From Sphingomonas sp. Leaf21 (GTDB lineage: Bacteria > Pseudomonadota > Alphaproteobacteria > Sphingomonadales > Sphingomonadaceae): DNA of 48,123 nt. Where the stretch lies: positions 1 to 48,123 of the forward strand of contig NZ_CAKASM010000027.1 in the NCBI RefSeq assembly GCF_916858675.1. The letters run 5' to 3'. A program made the translations under genes and the position numbers. Of the stretch, positions 17,554 through 26,140 are shown piece after piece. Within the stretch, counting starts at the first letter, position 1. Each line of letters starts with the position of its first letter. The notes under the pieces were generated by a model, which did no database searches, had not been told where the DNA came from, and saw only the letters and a list, made by a program, of their open reading frames with translations.

Positions 17554-17696
17554 TGGCCAGTTCGGTCATCGTCGCCCGAAGGCGGTTGCGGTCAGGGAGC
17601 CAGGCAGGCGGAGCCCGGAAAATCTGGAATTGTCATCGACCTTCCGCCATGGGATGCGGGCGGGCGATGGCCGCCAAGGGGAGCTGGGCAAGGGAT

Positions 17697-18440
17697 ATGG
17701 GTGACGGACTTTTGCGAACGACGCTTCTGATGGCCGCCGGTGCGCTGCTGCTCGTTCCCGGCGCGGCGCAGGCGAAGGACGTGGCGGGGTATCTTGCGGC
17801 GGATGGCGGCATCGATCTGGTCCGGATCCTTCCGGGGCCACCCACGCCGGGATCACCGCGTGCGCTGGCCGATGCGGCGGCGTTTCGTGACAGCCGGGCG
17901 ATGCGCGGCATGGCGCGGTGGCAGGAAGCGACCGCCGATGTCTCCAGCGATCTCGGCGCCCGCTTCGCCGACGCGCTTGGCTTTCGACCCGACTGGACCA
18001 AGCTGCCGGTAACCCAGGGTCTGCTCGCCCGCTTCGGTACGGATCGGTCGGCCGCCATCCGCGCGGCCAAGTCGCACTGGCAGTCGCGGCGGCCTTTCAT
18101 GGGCACCGACCTGCCGATCTGCGAGCCGCGCACGGCGTCGCTGATGGCCAATGGCGATTATCCCTCGGGCCATACCGCCAATGGCTGGAGCTTCGCCCTG
18201 GTGATGGCGGAGCTGATGCCCGATCGCGCCGGTGCGATCCTGTCGCGTGGAAGGGACTATGGCGACAGCCGCTGGATCTGCGGGTCGCACTCGCAAAGCG
18301 CGGTCGAGGGCGGCTATCTGGCGGCGAGCGCGCTGGTTGCGCGAGAGCATGGCGATGCCGCATTCCGCCGCGACATGGCGGCGGCGGCCGAGGAACTGGC
18401 CCGTTACCGCCGCGATCTCACGGCCGCCAAGCCGCGCTGA
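17697..18440 (+). CDS. Class A nonspecific acid phosphatase, PAP2 superfamily (PhoN-like)
   Basis: Periplasmic or secreted phosphatase of 247 residues. The ATG at 17697 is chosen because it begins a clear signal peptide (GLLRTTLLMAAGALLLVPG, cleaved near AQA at 26); longer in-frame starts lack that. The PAP2 motifs are present as K125-x6-R132-P133, PSGH at 156-159 and SR-x5-H at 191-198. The third motif normally ends H-x3-D, but here the residue four after His198 is Ala202, with Glu204 nearby. The histidine nucleophile and phosphate-binding residues are intact, so the protein may still be active. Size is normal for PhoN/PhoC relatives. It is the second phosphatase in the window and lies downstream of the tandem GntR-type sites. 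Confidence 0.87.
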   Translation: MGDGLLRTTLLMAAGALLLVPGAAQAKDVAGYLAADGGIDLVRILPGPPTPGSPRALADAAAFRDSRAMRGMARWQEATADVSSDLGARFADALGFRPDWTKLPVTQGLLARFGTDRSAAIRAAKSHWQSRRPFMGTDLPICEPRTASLMANGDYPSGHTANGWSFALVMAELMPDRAGAILSRGRDYGDSRWICGSHSQSAVEGGYLAASALVAREHGDAAFRRDMAAAAEELARYRRDLTAAKPR

Positions 18441-18458
18441 CCGCCGCCCGGCGCTGCG

Positions 18459-19223
18459 TCAGATCTTGAGATGCGCGGTGCGGTCGCGCTTGGCGGCCAG
18501 CGCCTGCCGGACTTCGGCGACCGCGCGGGCCTCGCTCGCGATGAGCAGCCCTTCCAGCGCGGCGGTCAGGTGACGCTGCATCGCGGTCCGTGCGGCAAGC
18601 GAGTCCCGCGCGCGCAACGCCTCGAGGATCGCGGCATGATGCTCGACGATGGGGCGCACGTCGATCGCGCGGACCTTGGCGTCGAGCAGCGCGCTTTCGG
18701 CCGAACGCTCGCGCTGCTCCCACAGCCGGTCGATCGTCTCGAGGATCGCGCTGTTGCGGGTCACGCGCGCGATCAGCGTGTGGAAGGCGCGGTCGGCACG
18801 GAAGGCGCCACCGACCTCGCGATTCTCTTCCTCGATGGCGTCGACCAGCGCGGCAAGCTCTTCCAGTTCGGCTTCGGTGATCTGAGTCGCGGCCAGCGCG
18901 GCGGATTCGGGTTCGAACAACAGCCGTGCCTCGGCCACCTCCATCGCGGACACGCCGAAGTCGGGCGTCTCTCCCTGTCCGGGCAGCGCGACGACATGCG
19001 CGCCCGAACCGATGCGGACCTCGATAAAGCCCTGAACTTCCAAGGCGATCAGCGCTTCCCGGATGACCGGGCGGCTGACGTCGAAGCGCGTCGCCAATTC
19101 GCGCTCGGCCGGCATACGGGTGCCGACCGGATAGCGGCCTTCGACCAGTTCGGCGATCAGCGTGCGGGCCAGTTCCCGGTAGAGCCGGTCCTGCGTCGTG
19201 GGGGTGTTGTCCATCACGCCCAT
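18459..19223 (-). CDS. GntR-family transcriptional regulator with FCD domain
   Basis: DNA-binding regulator of 254 residues. Residues about 11-80 are the GntR winged helix-turn-helix (YPVGTRMPAERELATRFDVS, then RPVIREALIALE). Residues about 100-225 are the all-helical FCD ligand domain with spaced histidines (RAFHTLIARV, EHHAAIL, QRHLTAAL) that usually bind a metal and an organic acid. This subfamily includes UxuR/ExuR-like sugar-acid regulators. ATG at 19223 was chosen; ATG at 19214 is an alternative, and neither has a strong Shine-Dalgarno. It probably controls the neighbouring polysaccharide genes, as a glucuronate-type ligand would fit GH115. An ATTGGT at 19244-19249 just upstream hints at autoregulation. 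Confidence 0.9.
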   Translation of the reverse strand: MGVMDNTPTTQDRLYRELARTLIAELVEGRYPVGTRMPAERELATRFDVSRPVIREALIALEVQGFIEVRIGSGAHVVALPGQGETPDFGVSAMEVAEARLLFEPESAALAATQITEAELEELAALVDAIEEENREVGGAFRADRAFHTLIARVTRNSAILETIDRLWEQRERSAESALLDAKVRAIDVRPIVEHHAAILEALRARDSLAARTAMQRHLTAALEGLLIASEARAVAEVRQALAAKRDRTAHLKI

Positions 19224-19276
19224 TATTGGAGGCGGCGGAGCATATTGGTCAAGCACTTCAGTCGGACGGCCCGACC

Positions 19277-20788
19277 CTAGCGCGCGGCGAGATAGTCGGC
19301 GAGCCGTTCGGCGGTCCCGGCCGGTACATGCAGGCCCAGCTTGCTCCTGCGATAGAGGATGTCCTCGGCGGTCCGTGCCCATTCGACAAGGACAAGATAG
19401 TCCACCTCGATCCGGTGCAGTCCGCCGCCCAGATCGGGGCCGAGATCGGCGACATGGCGCGCCTCTCCCAGCATGACCCGGACGCGCGTGCCATAGGCGC
19501 GGGCCAGCCGTCGCAGCAGCGCTGGCGGCAGGCTGGGGCGCTCGGCAACAAGCGTCCGGAGGAAGCGTTCGAAATCCCCCTCCGCCATGTTGCCACCGGG
19601 CAACGGCGCGCCCGCGGTCCAGCCGCCACCGGTCGGCGGAAGGAAGGACGCGAGTTCATGCAGCGCATGTTCGGCGAGCTTGCGATAGGTGGTGATCTTG
19701 CCCCCGAATATGTTGAGCATCGGCGGAAGGCCCGCGCCTGCCGGACCGGTGTCCAGATCGAGGACATAGTCGCGCGTTACCGCCGAGGCGTCGGCGGCGT
19801 GGTCGTCGTAAAGCGGACGAATACCCGCATAGCTCCAGACGATATCCCTCTCCGCGGTGTTGCGGGTGAAATAGCGATTGATCGTGTCGAGCAGATAGCG
19901 CGTCTCCGCCGCCCCGATCGTCGCCTTGCCGGGCGCGGTGGTCCAGGGTTCGTCGGTGGTGCCGACCAGCGTGAACGCGCCTTCATAGGGAATGGCAAAG
20001 ACGATCCGGCGATCATCATTCTGCAGCATGAAGGCGTGGTCGCCGTCATAGAGGCGGGGGACGACGATATGGCTGCCCTTGACCAAGCGGACGCCGCGAT
20101 CGGCCCGCGAGCCTTGTGCGCGGGCGATCACGTCGGCAACCCACGGACCGCCCGCGTTGACCAGGATACGCGCCCGCACGACCCGCGTCCGACCGCCCTC
20201 GGCCTCGATCGTCGCGCGCCACCCCTCGCCGTCGCGCCGCGCGTCGAGCAGCCGCATCCGGGTTTCGATCCGCGCTCCCCGCTCCGCCGCGTCGAGCGCG
20301 TTGAGGACGACGAGGCGGCTGTCCTCGACCCAGCAGTCGGAATAGACGAAGGCCTTGCCGCCTCGCGCCGACAGCCCCGCGCCGAACGGCGAACGATCGA
20401 GCCGGATGGTGCGCGTTCCGGGCAGGCGGATGCGGCCGCCCAGATGATCGTAGAGGAACAGCCCCAGCCGCACCATCCAGGCGGGGCGCGGCGAGCGGGT
20501 CTGGGGCAGGACGAAGGACAGCGGCCAGATGATGTGCGGTGCCATCGCGAGCAGCCGTTCACGCTCGATCAGCGCCTCGCGCACCAGGCGAAACTCGCCA
20601 TATTCCAGATAGCGCAGCCCGCCATGGATCAGCTTGGTCGAGGCGGAGGAGGTGTGCCCGGCCAGATCGTCCTGCTCGACCAGAAGGACGGACAGGCCGC
20701 GCCCGGCGGCGTCGCGCGCGATCCCCGCGCCGTTGATGCCGCCGCCGACGATCAGCAGGTCGATCGTCGTTCCGCTCTGGTCCGCCAT
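19277..20788 (-). CDS. glpD: Glycerol-3-phosphate dehydrogenase, aerobic FAD type
   Basis: Oxidises sn-glycerol 3-phosphate to dihydroxyacetone phosphate at the inner membrane and passes electrons to quinone. It has 503 residues, the normal GlpD length. The FAD-binding Rossmann motif VGGGINGAGIARDAAGRG is at 14-31, followed by HTSSASTKLIHGGLRYLEYGEFRLV, a GlpD signature. The catalytic FAD-oxidoreductase fold and the C-terminal DAO_C domain complete it. The ATG at 20786-20788 is preferred over one ten codons upstream because it begins right before the conserved fold. It diverges from glpK with only 73 bases between them, so the two probably share a control region. No glpF or glpR is adjacent. 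Confidence 0.96.
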   Translation of the reverse strand: MADQSGTTIDLLIVGGGINGAGIARDAAGRGLSVLLVEQDDLAGHTSSASTKLIHGGLRYLEYGEFRLVREALIERERLLAMAPHIIWPLSFVLPQTRSPRPAWMVRLGLFLYDHLGGRIRLPGTRTIRLDRSPFGAGLSARGGKAFVYSDCWVEDSRLVVLNALDAAERGARIETRMRLLDARRDGEGWRATIEAEGGRTRVVRARILVNAGGPWVADVIARAQGSRADRGVRLVKGSHIVVPRLYDGDHAFMLQNDDRRIVFAIPYEGAFTLVGTTDEPWTTAPGKATIGAAETRYLLDTINRYFTRNTAERDIVWSYAGIRPLYDDHAADASAVTRDYVLDLDTGPAGAGLPPMLNIFGGKITTYRKLAEHALHELASFLPPTGGGWTAGAPLPGGNMAEGDFERFLRTLVAERPSLPPALLRRLARAYGTRVRVMLGEARHVADLGPDLGGGLHRIEVDYLVLVEWARTAEDILYRRSKLGLHVPAGTAERLADYLAAR

Positions 20789-20861
20789 GCCGCCTGTCCC
20801 TATCCTCGACCGCGTCATGGCTACACCATGCCGGGTTTGAGCGGAAATGGAAGGAGAGGCG

Positions 20862-22382
20862 ATGGCGTCGCATATTCTGGTGATCGATCAGGGGACGACC
20901 TCGACGCGAAGCATCGTCTTCGATCGCGCGGCGCGCCGCGTCGCGATCGCCCAGACCGAATTCGCCCAGCATTATCCCGAGCGCGGCTGGGTCGAACATG
21001 ATCCGGAGGATATCTGGCGCGACACGCTGGCGACCGCGCGCCGGGCGATCGCGGAGAGTGGTGTCGGAGCCGACGGCATCGCCGCTATCGGCATCACCAA
21101 CCAGCGCGAGACGGTGGTCGTGTGGGACCGGGCCACGGGCGAGCCGATCCACCACGCGATCGTCTGGCAGGACCGGCGCGGAACCGCGCTTTGCCAACGC
21201 CTGAAGGCCGATGGCGCGGAGGATATGGTCCGCGCGCGGACCGGCCTGTTGATCGACCCCTATTTCTCCGCGACCAAGCTTGCCTGGCTGCTCGATCATG
21301 TCGAGGGCGCGCGGGCGCGCGCGGCGCGTGGCGAACTGGCGTTCGGGACGATCGACAGCTTCCTGCTATGGCGGCTGACCGGCGGGGCGGTCCACGCGAC
21401 CGACATCACCAATGCCAGCCGCACGATGCTGTTCGACATTCACCATGGACGCTGGGACCAGGATCTGTGCCGACTGCTCGACGTGCCGATGGCGCTGTTG
21501 CCATCGGTCCATGACAATGCGCATGTCTATGGCACCAGCGATCCCGATCTGCTGGGCGCGGCGATCCCGATCGCGGGCATGGCGGGGGACCAGCAGGCGG
21601 CACTGTTCGGCCAGGCCTGTTTCCGCCACGGCATGGCCAAGTCGACCTATGGCACCGGCTGTTTCATGCTGCTCAACACGGGCGAGACGGCGGTTCCGTC
21701 GCGCCACCGGCTGCTGACCACGCCCGCCTACCGGCTGAACGGCGTGACGAGCTATGCGCTGGAGGGCTCGATCTTCGTCGCGGGCGCGGCGGTGAAGTGG
21801 CTGCGCGACGGGCTGGGCGTCATCACCCATGCCAGCGAGACGGACGACCTGGCGACGCAGGTGCCCGACAGCCACGGCGTCTATATGGTCCCCGCCTTTG
21901 TCGGTCTGGGCGCGCCCTATTGGCAGCCCGATGCGCGCGGCGCGATCTACGGACTGACGCTGGGGGCGAGCGCGGCGCATCTGGCGCGTGCGGCGCTGGA
22001 GTCTGTCGCCTACCAGACGATGGACCTCGCCGAGGCGATGGCGGCGGATGCGGGGGAGGCGCCCGCGATCCTTCGGGTCGATGGCGGGATGGCGGCCAAC
22101 GACTGGCTGTGCCGTTTCCTGGCCAACATGATCGACACGCCGGTCGAGCGGCCCGTCGATCTGGAGACGACCGCGCGCGGAGCCGCATTCCTTGCCGGAC
22201 TGGCGATCGGCCTTTGGTCGGGGCTCGACGAACTCGAGCGGCTCTGGTCGCGCGAACGCTGTTTCGAGCCGAGCATGACCGAGGCGGGACGCGCGCCGCT
22301 GGTGGCGGGGTGGCGCGACGCGGTCGCGCGAACGCTGGCCCCGGCGGTCAGCCCGGCGGAATCGTCATCTCGAACGTCGTGA
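20862..22382 (+). CDS. glpK: Glycerol kinase
   Basis: Phosphorylates glycerol to sn-glycerol 3-phosphate with ATP in the cytoplasm, feeding GlpD. It has 506 residues in the FGGY kinase fold. Motifs are DQGTTSTRSIVFD near the start, TNQRETVVVWDRATGEPI, WQDRRG, the ATP-site region MAGDQQAALFGQACF, YGTGCFML and GLGAPYW. The ATG at 20862 follows a good AAGGAG at 20851-20856. The last codons (Ser-rich SPAESSSRTS) run 35 bases into the 3' end of the convergent histidine kinase gene, so the tail is probably a late addition to the usual C-terminus. Confidence 0.96.
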   Translation: MASHILVIDQGTTSTRSIVFDRAARRVAIAQTEFAQHYPERGWVEHDPEDIWRDTLATARRAIAESGVGADGIAAIGITNQRETVVVWDRATGEPIHHAIVWQDRRGTALCQRLKADGAEDMVRARTGLLIDPYFSATKLAWLLDHVEGARARAARGELAFGTIDSFLLWRLTGGAVHATDITNASRTMLFDIHHGRWDQDLCRLLDVPMALLPSVHDNAHVYGTSDPDLLGAAIPIAGMAGDQQAALFGQACFRHGMAKSTYGTGCFMLLNTGETAVPSRHRLLTTPAYRLNGVTSYALEGSIFVAGAAVKWLRDGLGVITHASETDDLATQVPDSHGVYMVPAFVGLGAPYWQPDARGAIYGLTLGASAAHLARAALESVAYQTMDLAEAMAADAGEAPAILRVDGGMAANDWLCRFLANMIDTPVERPVDLETTARGAAFLAGLAIGLWSGLDELERLWSRERCFEPSMTEAGRAPLVAGWRDAVARTLAPAVSPAESSSRTS

Positions 22383-23487
22383 CCGCGACCGGCAGGAGGG
22401 TGAGATCGCCGCCATGCGCCCGCGCGATCCGGCGCGCCAGCGTCAGCCCGATGCCGGACCCTTCGGGCTTGGTGGTGTGGAAGGGGCGAAAGATGCGCGC
22501 GCGCTCGGGGCCGGGAACCCCGCAGCCGCTATCCGCCACGCCGATGCGGAGGCCATTTTCGCCTTGGCCGACGGTCAATGTCACCCTCGGGTCGACCGAT
22601 CCCGCCAGCGCGGCCTCCGCCGCATTGTGCAACAGCGCCCAGACGGCCTGGGTCAGCTGATCGCGGTCGCCCCAGGCGGCGACGCCTTGCGCCACCTGGG
22701 TCGATAGCGTCACTCGGCCACCGAATTTCTCGGCGAACAGGCGGTCCAGATCGCCGACCAGCTCGTCCGGGGACAATGCCGTCCGCACCGGATCGGGCAG
22801 GCGCGCAAGCTGACGATAGGCGCGGGTGAAGCGCTCCAGCCCCTCGACCCGGCGCGCCAGCGTCGCCAATATGGCCGATAGTCTGGCATCGCCGCGCTCC
22901 GCCGCCACCTGCGCGCTGTCGGCGAGCGAGACGATCGGCGACAGGCCGTTGAGCAGCTCGTGACCCAATATGTCGATCATCTCGTTGTCGGCATGGGCTT
23001 CCGCCGCGCGGCGCTCCGCCTCGATATCGACCAGCATGGCCAGCGCCTGATCGTGGCCCGAGACGCGCTCGATCCGCCAGCTACGCCCCTCATGGTGCAA
23101 ACGCCGCTCCTGCGGGTCGAGCAACTCGGGCGGGGTCGGCGTCAGCCGGTCGTCGGTCGCGAACAGCATCCGGCTGGCCCGATTGATCGCCCGCGCGCGC
23201 CCGCGATCGATCCGCAGCAGCGGCAGGGGGATCTGATCGACCAGCGCGGCGAGCGGCGGACCGTCCATGACGGCGCGCGCGGCCGGTGACGGCTCGGCGA
23301 CGAGGCGGCGGCGCATCACCGTCCAGCAGGCCGTCAGGATCAGCCAGATCGCGGTCAGCGCCAGCCCGAGCAACGACCCCAACATGCCGTCCTGCCACGC
23401 CAGCACGAACAGGCCGCCGCATACCGTGAGCGTCAGCGCGGAAAACGCGATGGCGACGATGCGAAGGTCGGGCCGCTTAAAGCCCAT
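22348..23487 (-). CDS. NtrB/NtrY-like sensor histidine kinase
   Basis: Inner-membrane sensor kinase of 379 residues, second gene of a two-component operon. Two transmembrane helices occupy about 11-31 and 38-57 with almost no periplasmic loop, so it probably senses the membrane or an intracellular signal. A PAS-like segment covers about 75-160. The H-box MIDILGHELLNGLSPI carries phospho-acceptor His176. The ATPase domain shows N (LLHNAAEAAL), DSGCGVP, the FRPFHTTK F-box and GSGIGLTLARRIARAHGG. The ATG at 23487 starts 11 bases inside the regulator's 3' end, implying coupled translation. The partner regulator and the export operon beyond it suggest that it controls efflux. Confidence 0.9.
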   Translation of the reverse strand: MGFKRPDLRIVAIAFSALTLTVCGGLFVLAWQDGMLGSLLGLALTAIWLILTACWTVMRRRLVAEPSPAARAVMDGPPLAALVDQIPLPLLRIDRGRARAINRASRMLFATDDRLTPTPPELLDPQERRLHHEGRSWRIERVSGHDQALAMLVDIEAERRAAEAHADNEMIDILGHELLNGLSPIVSLADSAQVAAERGDARLSAILATLARRVEGLERFTRAYRQLARLPDPVRTALSPDELVGDLDRLFAEKFGGRVTLSTQVAQGVAAWGDRDQLTQAVWALLHNAAEAALAGSVDPRVTLTVGQGENGLRIGVADSGCGVPGPERARIFRPFHTTKPEGSGIGLTLARRIARAHGGDLTLLPVAVTTFEMTIPPG

Positions 23488-24790
23488 GTCGCGCCATCCG
23501 ACGATACAGCGCACCCCGGCTGAGCCCCAGCGCATGAGCCGCATGGGTGACATTGTGGTGGTGCTCGATCAATGCGGCTTCGATCATGCTTCGCTCGGCT
23601 TCGTCCAGATCGAAGCTGCTCCGCAGCGATGCGACGACGGCGATCGGCGCGGCGGGGGCGAGCAGCGCCGCCTCGATCACGCCGTCGTCGCCGAGCAGCA
23701 GCGCGCGCTCGATCGCGGCGGCGAGGCCACGTGCCTCGTCTGGCCAATGGGCCGTGGCGAACAGCGCCTCGGCGGCGGGGGTGAAACGGGGCAGGGGGCG
23801 GCCATGCCGCTCCGCCGCGATCCGGGCGAAGTGGCGGGCAAGGACTGGTATGTCGGCGCGCCGCTGTTCGAGCGAGGGGGCGGCGATCTCCACCGTGGCG
23901 ATCCGCCGGGCGAGCGCCGGGGTGATCGCGCGCGGATCGTCGGCGATCGCGATGTAGCGATCCTCCGCCGCCAACCGGTCGAGCAGCCGTGCCTGTGCGA
24001 TCGGATCGAGCCGATCGGGGTGGCGGAGCAGACGGGTCGCCCCCGGCCCGCCCTCGTCCAGCCGGTCCCAGGCGATCGGATCGCGCAGGTCGATCCGCGC
24101 CATCGCCCGGCCCGCTCCCGCCGATGCGGCATGGATCGCCGCCGCGATCAGGCTCCGACCCGCACCCGAGGGGCCGGTGACGACCACGCCGGCCATGGTC
24201 GGGCCGATCCGGCGGATCATGACGCGCACCTGTTCGATCGCGGCGCTGTCCCCGAGCAGCCGGACGGGCTCGCCGACATCGCCCGCCGCGGCCGGGGCGG
24301 TCGGCTGGTCCGGCTGGCTCGGACGCCGCCGGGCGGCGGTTTCGATCTTCGCGATCAGTTCGGCATTGCGCCACGGCTTCATCACGAAGTCGCGCGCGCC
24401 CGCCTGCATCGCGGTGACCGCCAGCCGGATGCCGCTATGCGCGGTGATGACGATGACGCAGGCGGCGGGATCGTCGTCGAGCAGCCGGGCGAGCATGGTC
24501 AGTCCCTCTCCGCCATCGGTCCGCCCGGCGGCGTAGTTGAGATCGAGCAGGATGGCGTCGTAACGCTGCGCCGCGAGCCGCGAGAAGCCTTCCTCCGGCC
24601 CATTTGCCACGTCCAGCCGGTGCCCGGCCATCTCGATCGCGATGGCCAGCGATTCGGCGATGCGCGGATTGTCGTCGATGACCAGGATCGAAAGCGGGCT
24701 TGACCCGTCCGGTAGCTGTCCGTTTCCGGACGGTGCGTTCGGTCCCGAACGGTCGGATTCGGCGCTGCTCTGAGAAAGTGGCGGTTTCAT
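23477..24790 (-). CDS. NtrC-like response regulator with degenerate AAA+ domain
   Basis: A 437-residue regulator. The receiver (about 33-150) has acidic D39-D40, phospho-acceptor D83, T116 and K138. The central AAA+ region keeps a Walker A-like GPSGAGRS (206-213), but the segment that should carry the sigma54-contacting GAFTGA loop is short and lacks it, and Walker B is weak. It therefore probably does not activate sigma54 promoters. A Fis-type helix-turn-helix closes the protein (NVTHAAHALGLSRGALYRRM). Residues 1-32 are an unusual Ser/Pro/Gly-rich leader encoded over two small palindromes. The ATG at 24790 lies only about 40 bases from the divergent membrane fusion protein gene, its probable target. 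No clear Shine-Dalgarno is seen. Confidence 0.88.
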   Translation of the reverse strand: MKPPLSQSSAESDRSGPNAPSGNGQLPDGSSPLSILVIDDNPRIAESLAIAIEMAGHRLDVANGPEEGFSRLAAQRYDAILLDLNYAAGRTDGGEGLTMLARLLDDDPAACVIVITAHSGIRLAVTAMQAGARDFVMKPWRNAELIAKIETAARRRPSQPDQPTAPAAAGDVGEPVRLLGDSAAIEQVRVMIRRIGPTMAGVVVTGPSGAGRSLIAAAIHAASAGAGRAMARIDLRDPIAWDRLDEGGPGATRLLRHPDRLDPIAQARLLDRLAAEDRYIAIADDPRAITPALARRIATVEIAAPSLEQRRADIPVLARHFARIAAERHGRPLPRFTPAAEALFATAHWPDEARGLAAAIERALLLGDDGVIEAALLAPAAPIAVVASLRSSFDLDEAERSMIEAALIEHHHNVTHAAHALGLSRGALYRRMARHGL

Positions 24791-24832
24791 AGGGCTTTAG
24801 GTTTTTCGGCCATATTGGGTGACATTGTCCCC

Positions 24833-26125
24833 ATGATGACCGAACACAGCATGGGCGCAAATACTTCCGGCTCGACCGCGCCGGGTGCGGCGATGGACCG
24901 CCGGATCGAGCGCAAGGCGACCCCTTGGTGGCGACGCAAGCCGGTGATGATCGCCGCGCTGGTGATCGCCGCCGTGGTGCTGATCTGGCGTTTCCTGCCC
25001 GCCGCCGGGTCGACCGACATCGCCGCCACCAATATCGAGACGGGCGACGTGACCCGCGCCGCGTTCGACGACTATCTGCCGGTCCGCGCCACCGTCACGC
25101 CGCGCGTCACCACGCTGGTCGGCGTCCTGTCGGGCGGGCAGGTCGAGAAGCTGCTGGCGCAGGACGGCCAGATGGTCGCGGAGGGCCAGCCGCTCGCCAC
25201 GCTCGCCAATCCGCAACTGAAGCTCGACGTGCTGACCCGCGAGGCCCAGATCGCCAGCCAGCTCGGCGGCGTCGCGAGCGAGGGGCTGGGGATCGAGCGC
25301 AGCAAGCTGGACCGCGCGGGCCAGGTGGCGCAGGCCGAATATGACCTCATCAAGGCGCGCCGCGATCTGGGTATCCGGCGTCAGCTTCACGATCAGGGCT
25401 TTCTGTCGGATGCGGGCGTGAAGAGCTTCGAGGAAGAGGCCGCCTATCAGGAAAAGCGCCTCGCCCAGCTCAGGTCCGGCACCGCGACCGAGGCGCGGAT
25501 CACCGCCACCCAGTCGGCGCGGCTGTCGGACACCCAGACACGGCTTGCGGGCAATATGGCGGCGGTGCGGGCGGGGCTCGAGGGGCTGACCATCCGCGCA
25601 CCCGCTGGCGGCCGACTGACCAACTTCGTCATCCAGCCGGGCCAGACGCTCAAGCCCGGCGACCCGGCGGGGCAGGTCGATAGCGAGGGTTCGTGGAAGC
25701 TCGTCGCGCAGGTCGACGAATATTATCTCGGCCGCGTCGCGGTGGGGCAGAAGGCGACGACCTCGGACGGCGCCAGGCTGACCGTATCGAAGGTGCTTCC
25801 GGCGGTGAAGGACGGGCGTTTCCAGGTCGAACTGACCTTCGACAAGGCGCCGACCGGCCTCAATCGCGGGCAGACGATCGACATCCGCATCACCCTGGGT
25901 GCGGCGAGCCGCGCGGTGGTGGCGCCCGTCGGCGGCTGGCTGGAGGCGGGGGGCAATGCGGCCTTCGTCCTCGATCCGGACGGCGCCCATGCCCGCCGCC
26001 GGACCGTCCGCACCGGCCGCCGCAATCCCGAGCAGGTGGAGATCCTGTCCGGCCTCAATCCCGGCGAGCGCATCGTCATCAGCAACACCGCGTCCGTGAA
26101 GGGCGACATACTCAACATCCGCTAA
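24833..26125 (+). CDS. Periplasmic membrane fusion protein (HlyD/MacA family)
   Basis: Adaptor of a tripartite ABC export system, 430 residues from the ATG at 24833 (ATG at 24836 and TTG at 24815 are alternatives; no Shine-Dalgarno is visible, so the message may be leaderless). A transmembrane helix at about 38-56 (IAALVIAAVVLIWRFL) anchors it. Then come a lipoyl/barrel-sandwich half near GGQVEKLLAQDGQMVAEGQPLATL, a long alpha-helical hairpin (about 140-250), the second lipoyl half (LTIRAPAGGRLTNFVIQPGQ) and a beta-barrel domain. It starts an operon with the ABC ATPase, GIN protein, permease and TolC-like channel. The cargo is unknown; small-molecule or lipoprotein-related export are both possible. 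Confidence 0.9.
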   Translation: MMTEHSMGANTSGSTAPGAAMDRRIERKATPWWRRKPVMIAALVIAAVVLIWRFLPAAGSTDIAATNIETGDVTRAAFDDYLPVRATVTPRVTTLVGVLSGGQVEKLLAQDGQMVAEGQPLATLANPQLKLDVLTREAQIASQLGGVASEGLGIERSKLDRAGQVAQAEYDLIKARRDLGIRRQLHDQGFLSDAGVKSFEEEAAYQEKRLAQLRSGTATEARITATQSARLSDTQTRLAGNMAAVRAGLEGLTIRAPAGGRLTNFVIQPGQTLKPGDPAGQVDSEGSWKLVAQVDEYYLGRVAVGQKATTSDGARLTVSKVLPAVKDGRFQVELTFDKAPTGLNRGQTIDIRITLGAASRAVVAPVGGWLEAGGNAAFVLDPDGAHARRRTVRTGRRNPEQVEILSGLNPGERIVISNTASVKGDILNIR

Positions 26126-26140
26126 AAGGGGACCGAGATC

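Larger units (their letters stand above)
17013..17696. other. 684-bp intergenic regulatory region
   Basis: No credible gene is visible. The middle part (about 17280-17520) is much richer in A+T than its surroundings. It includes TCATGACAAATATTTCATGA (17415-17434), an inverted TCATGA pair, and TTGGTATT sites described separately. It must hold the promoters for the minus-strand receptor and the plus-strand phosphatase, but no -35/-10 pair stands out. Confidence 0.6.
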
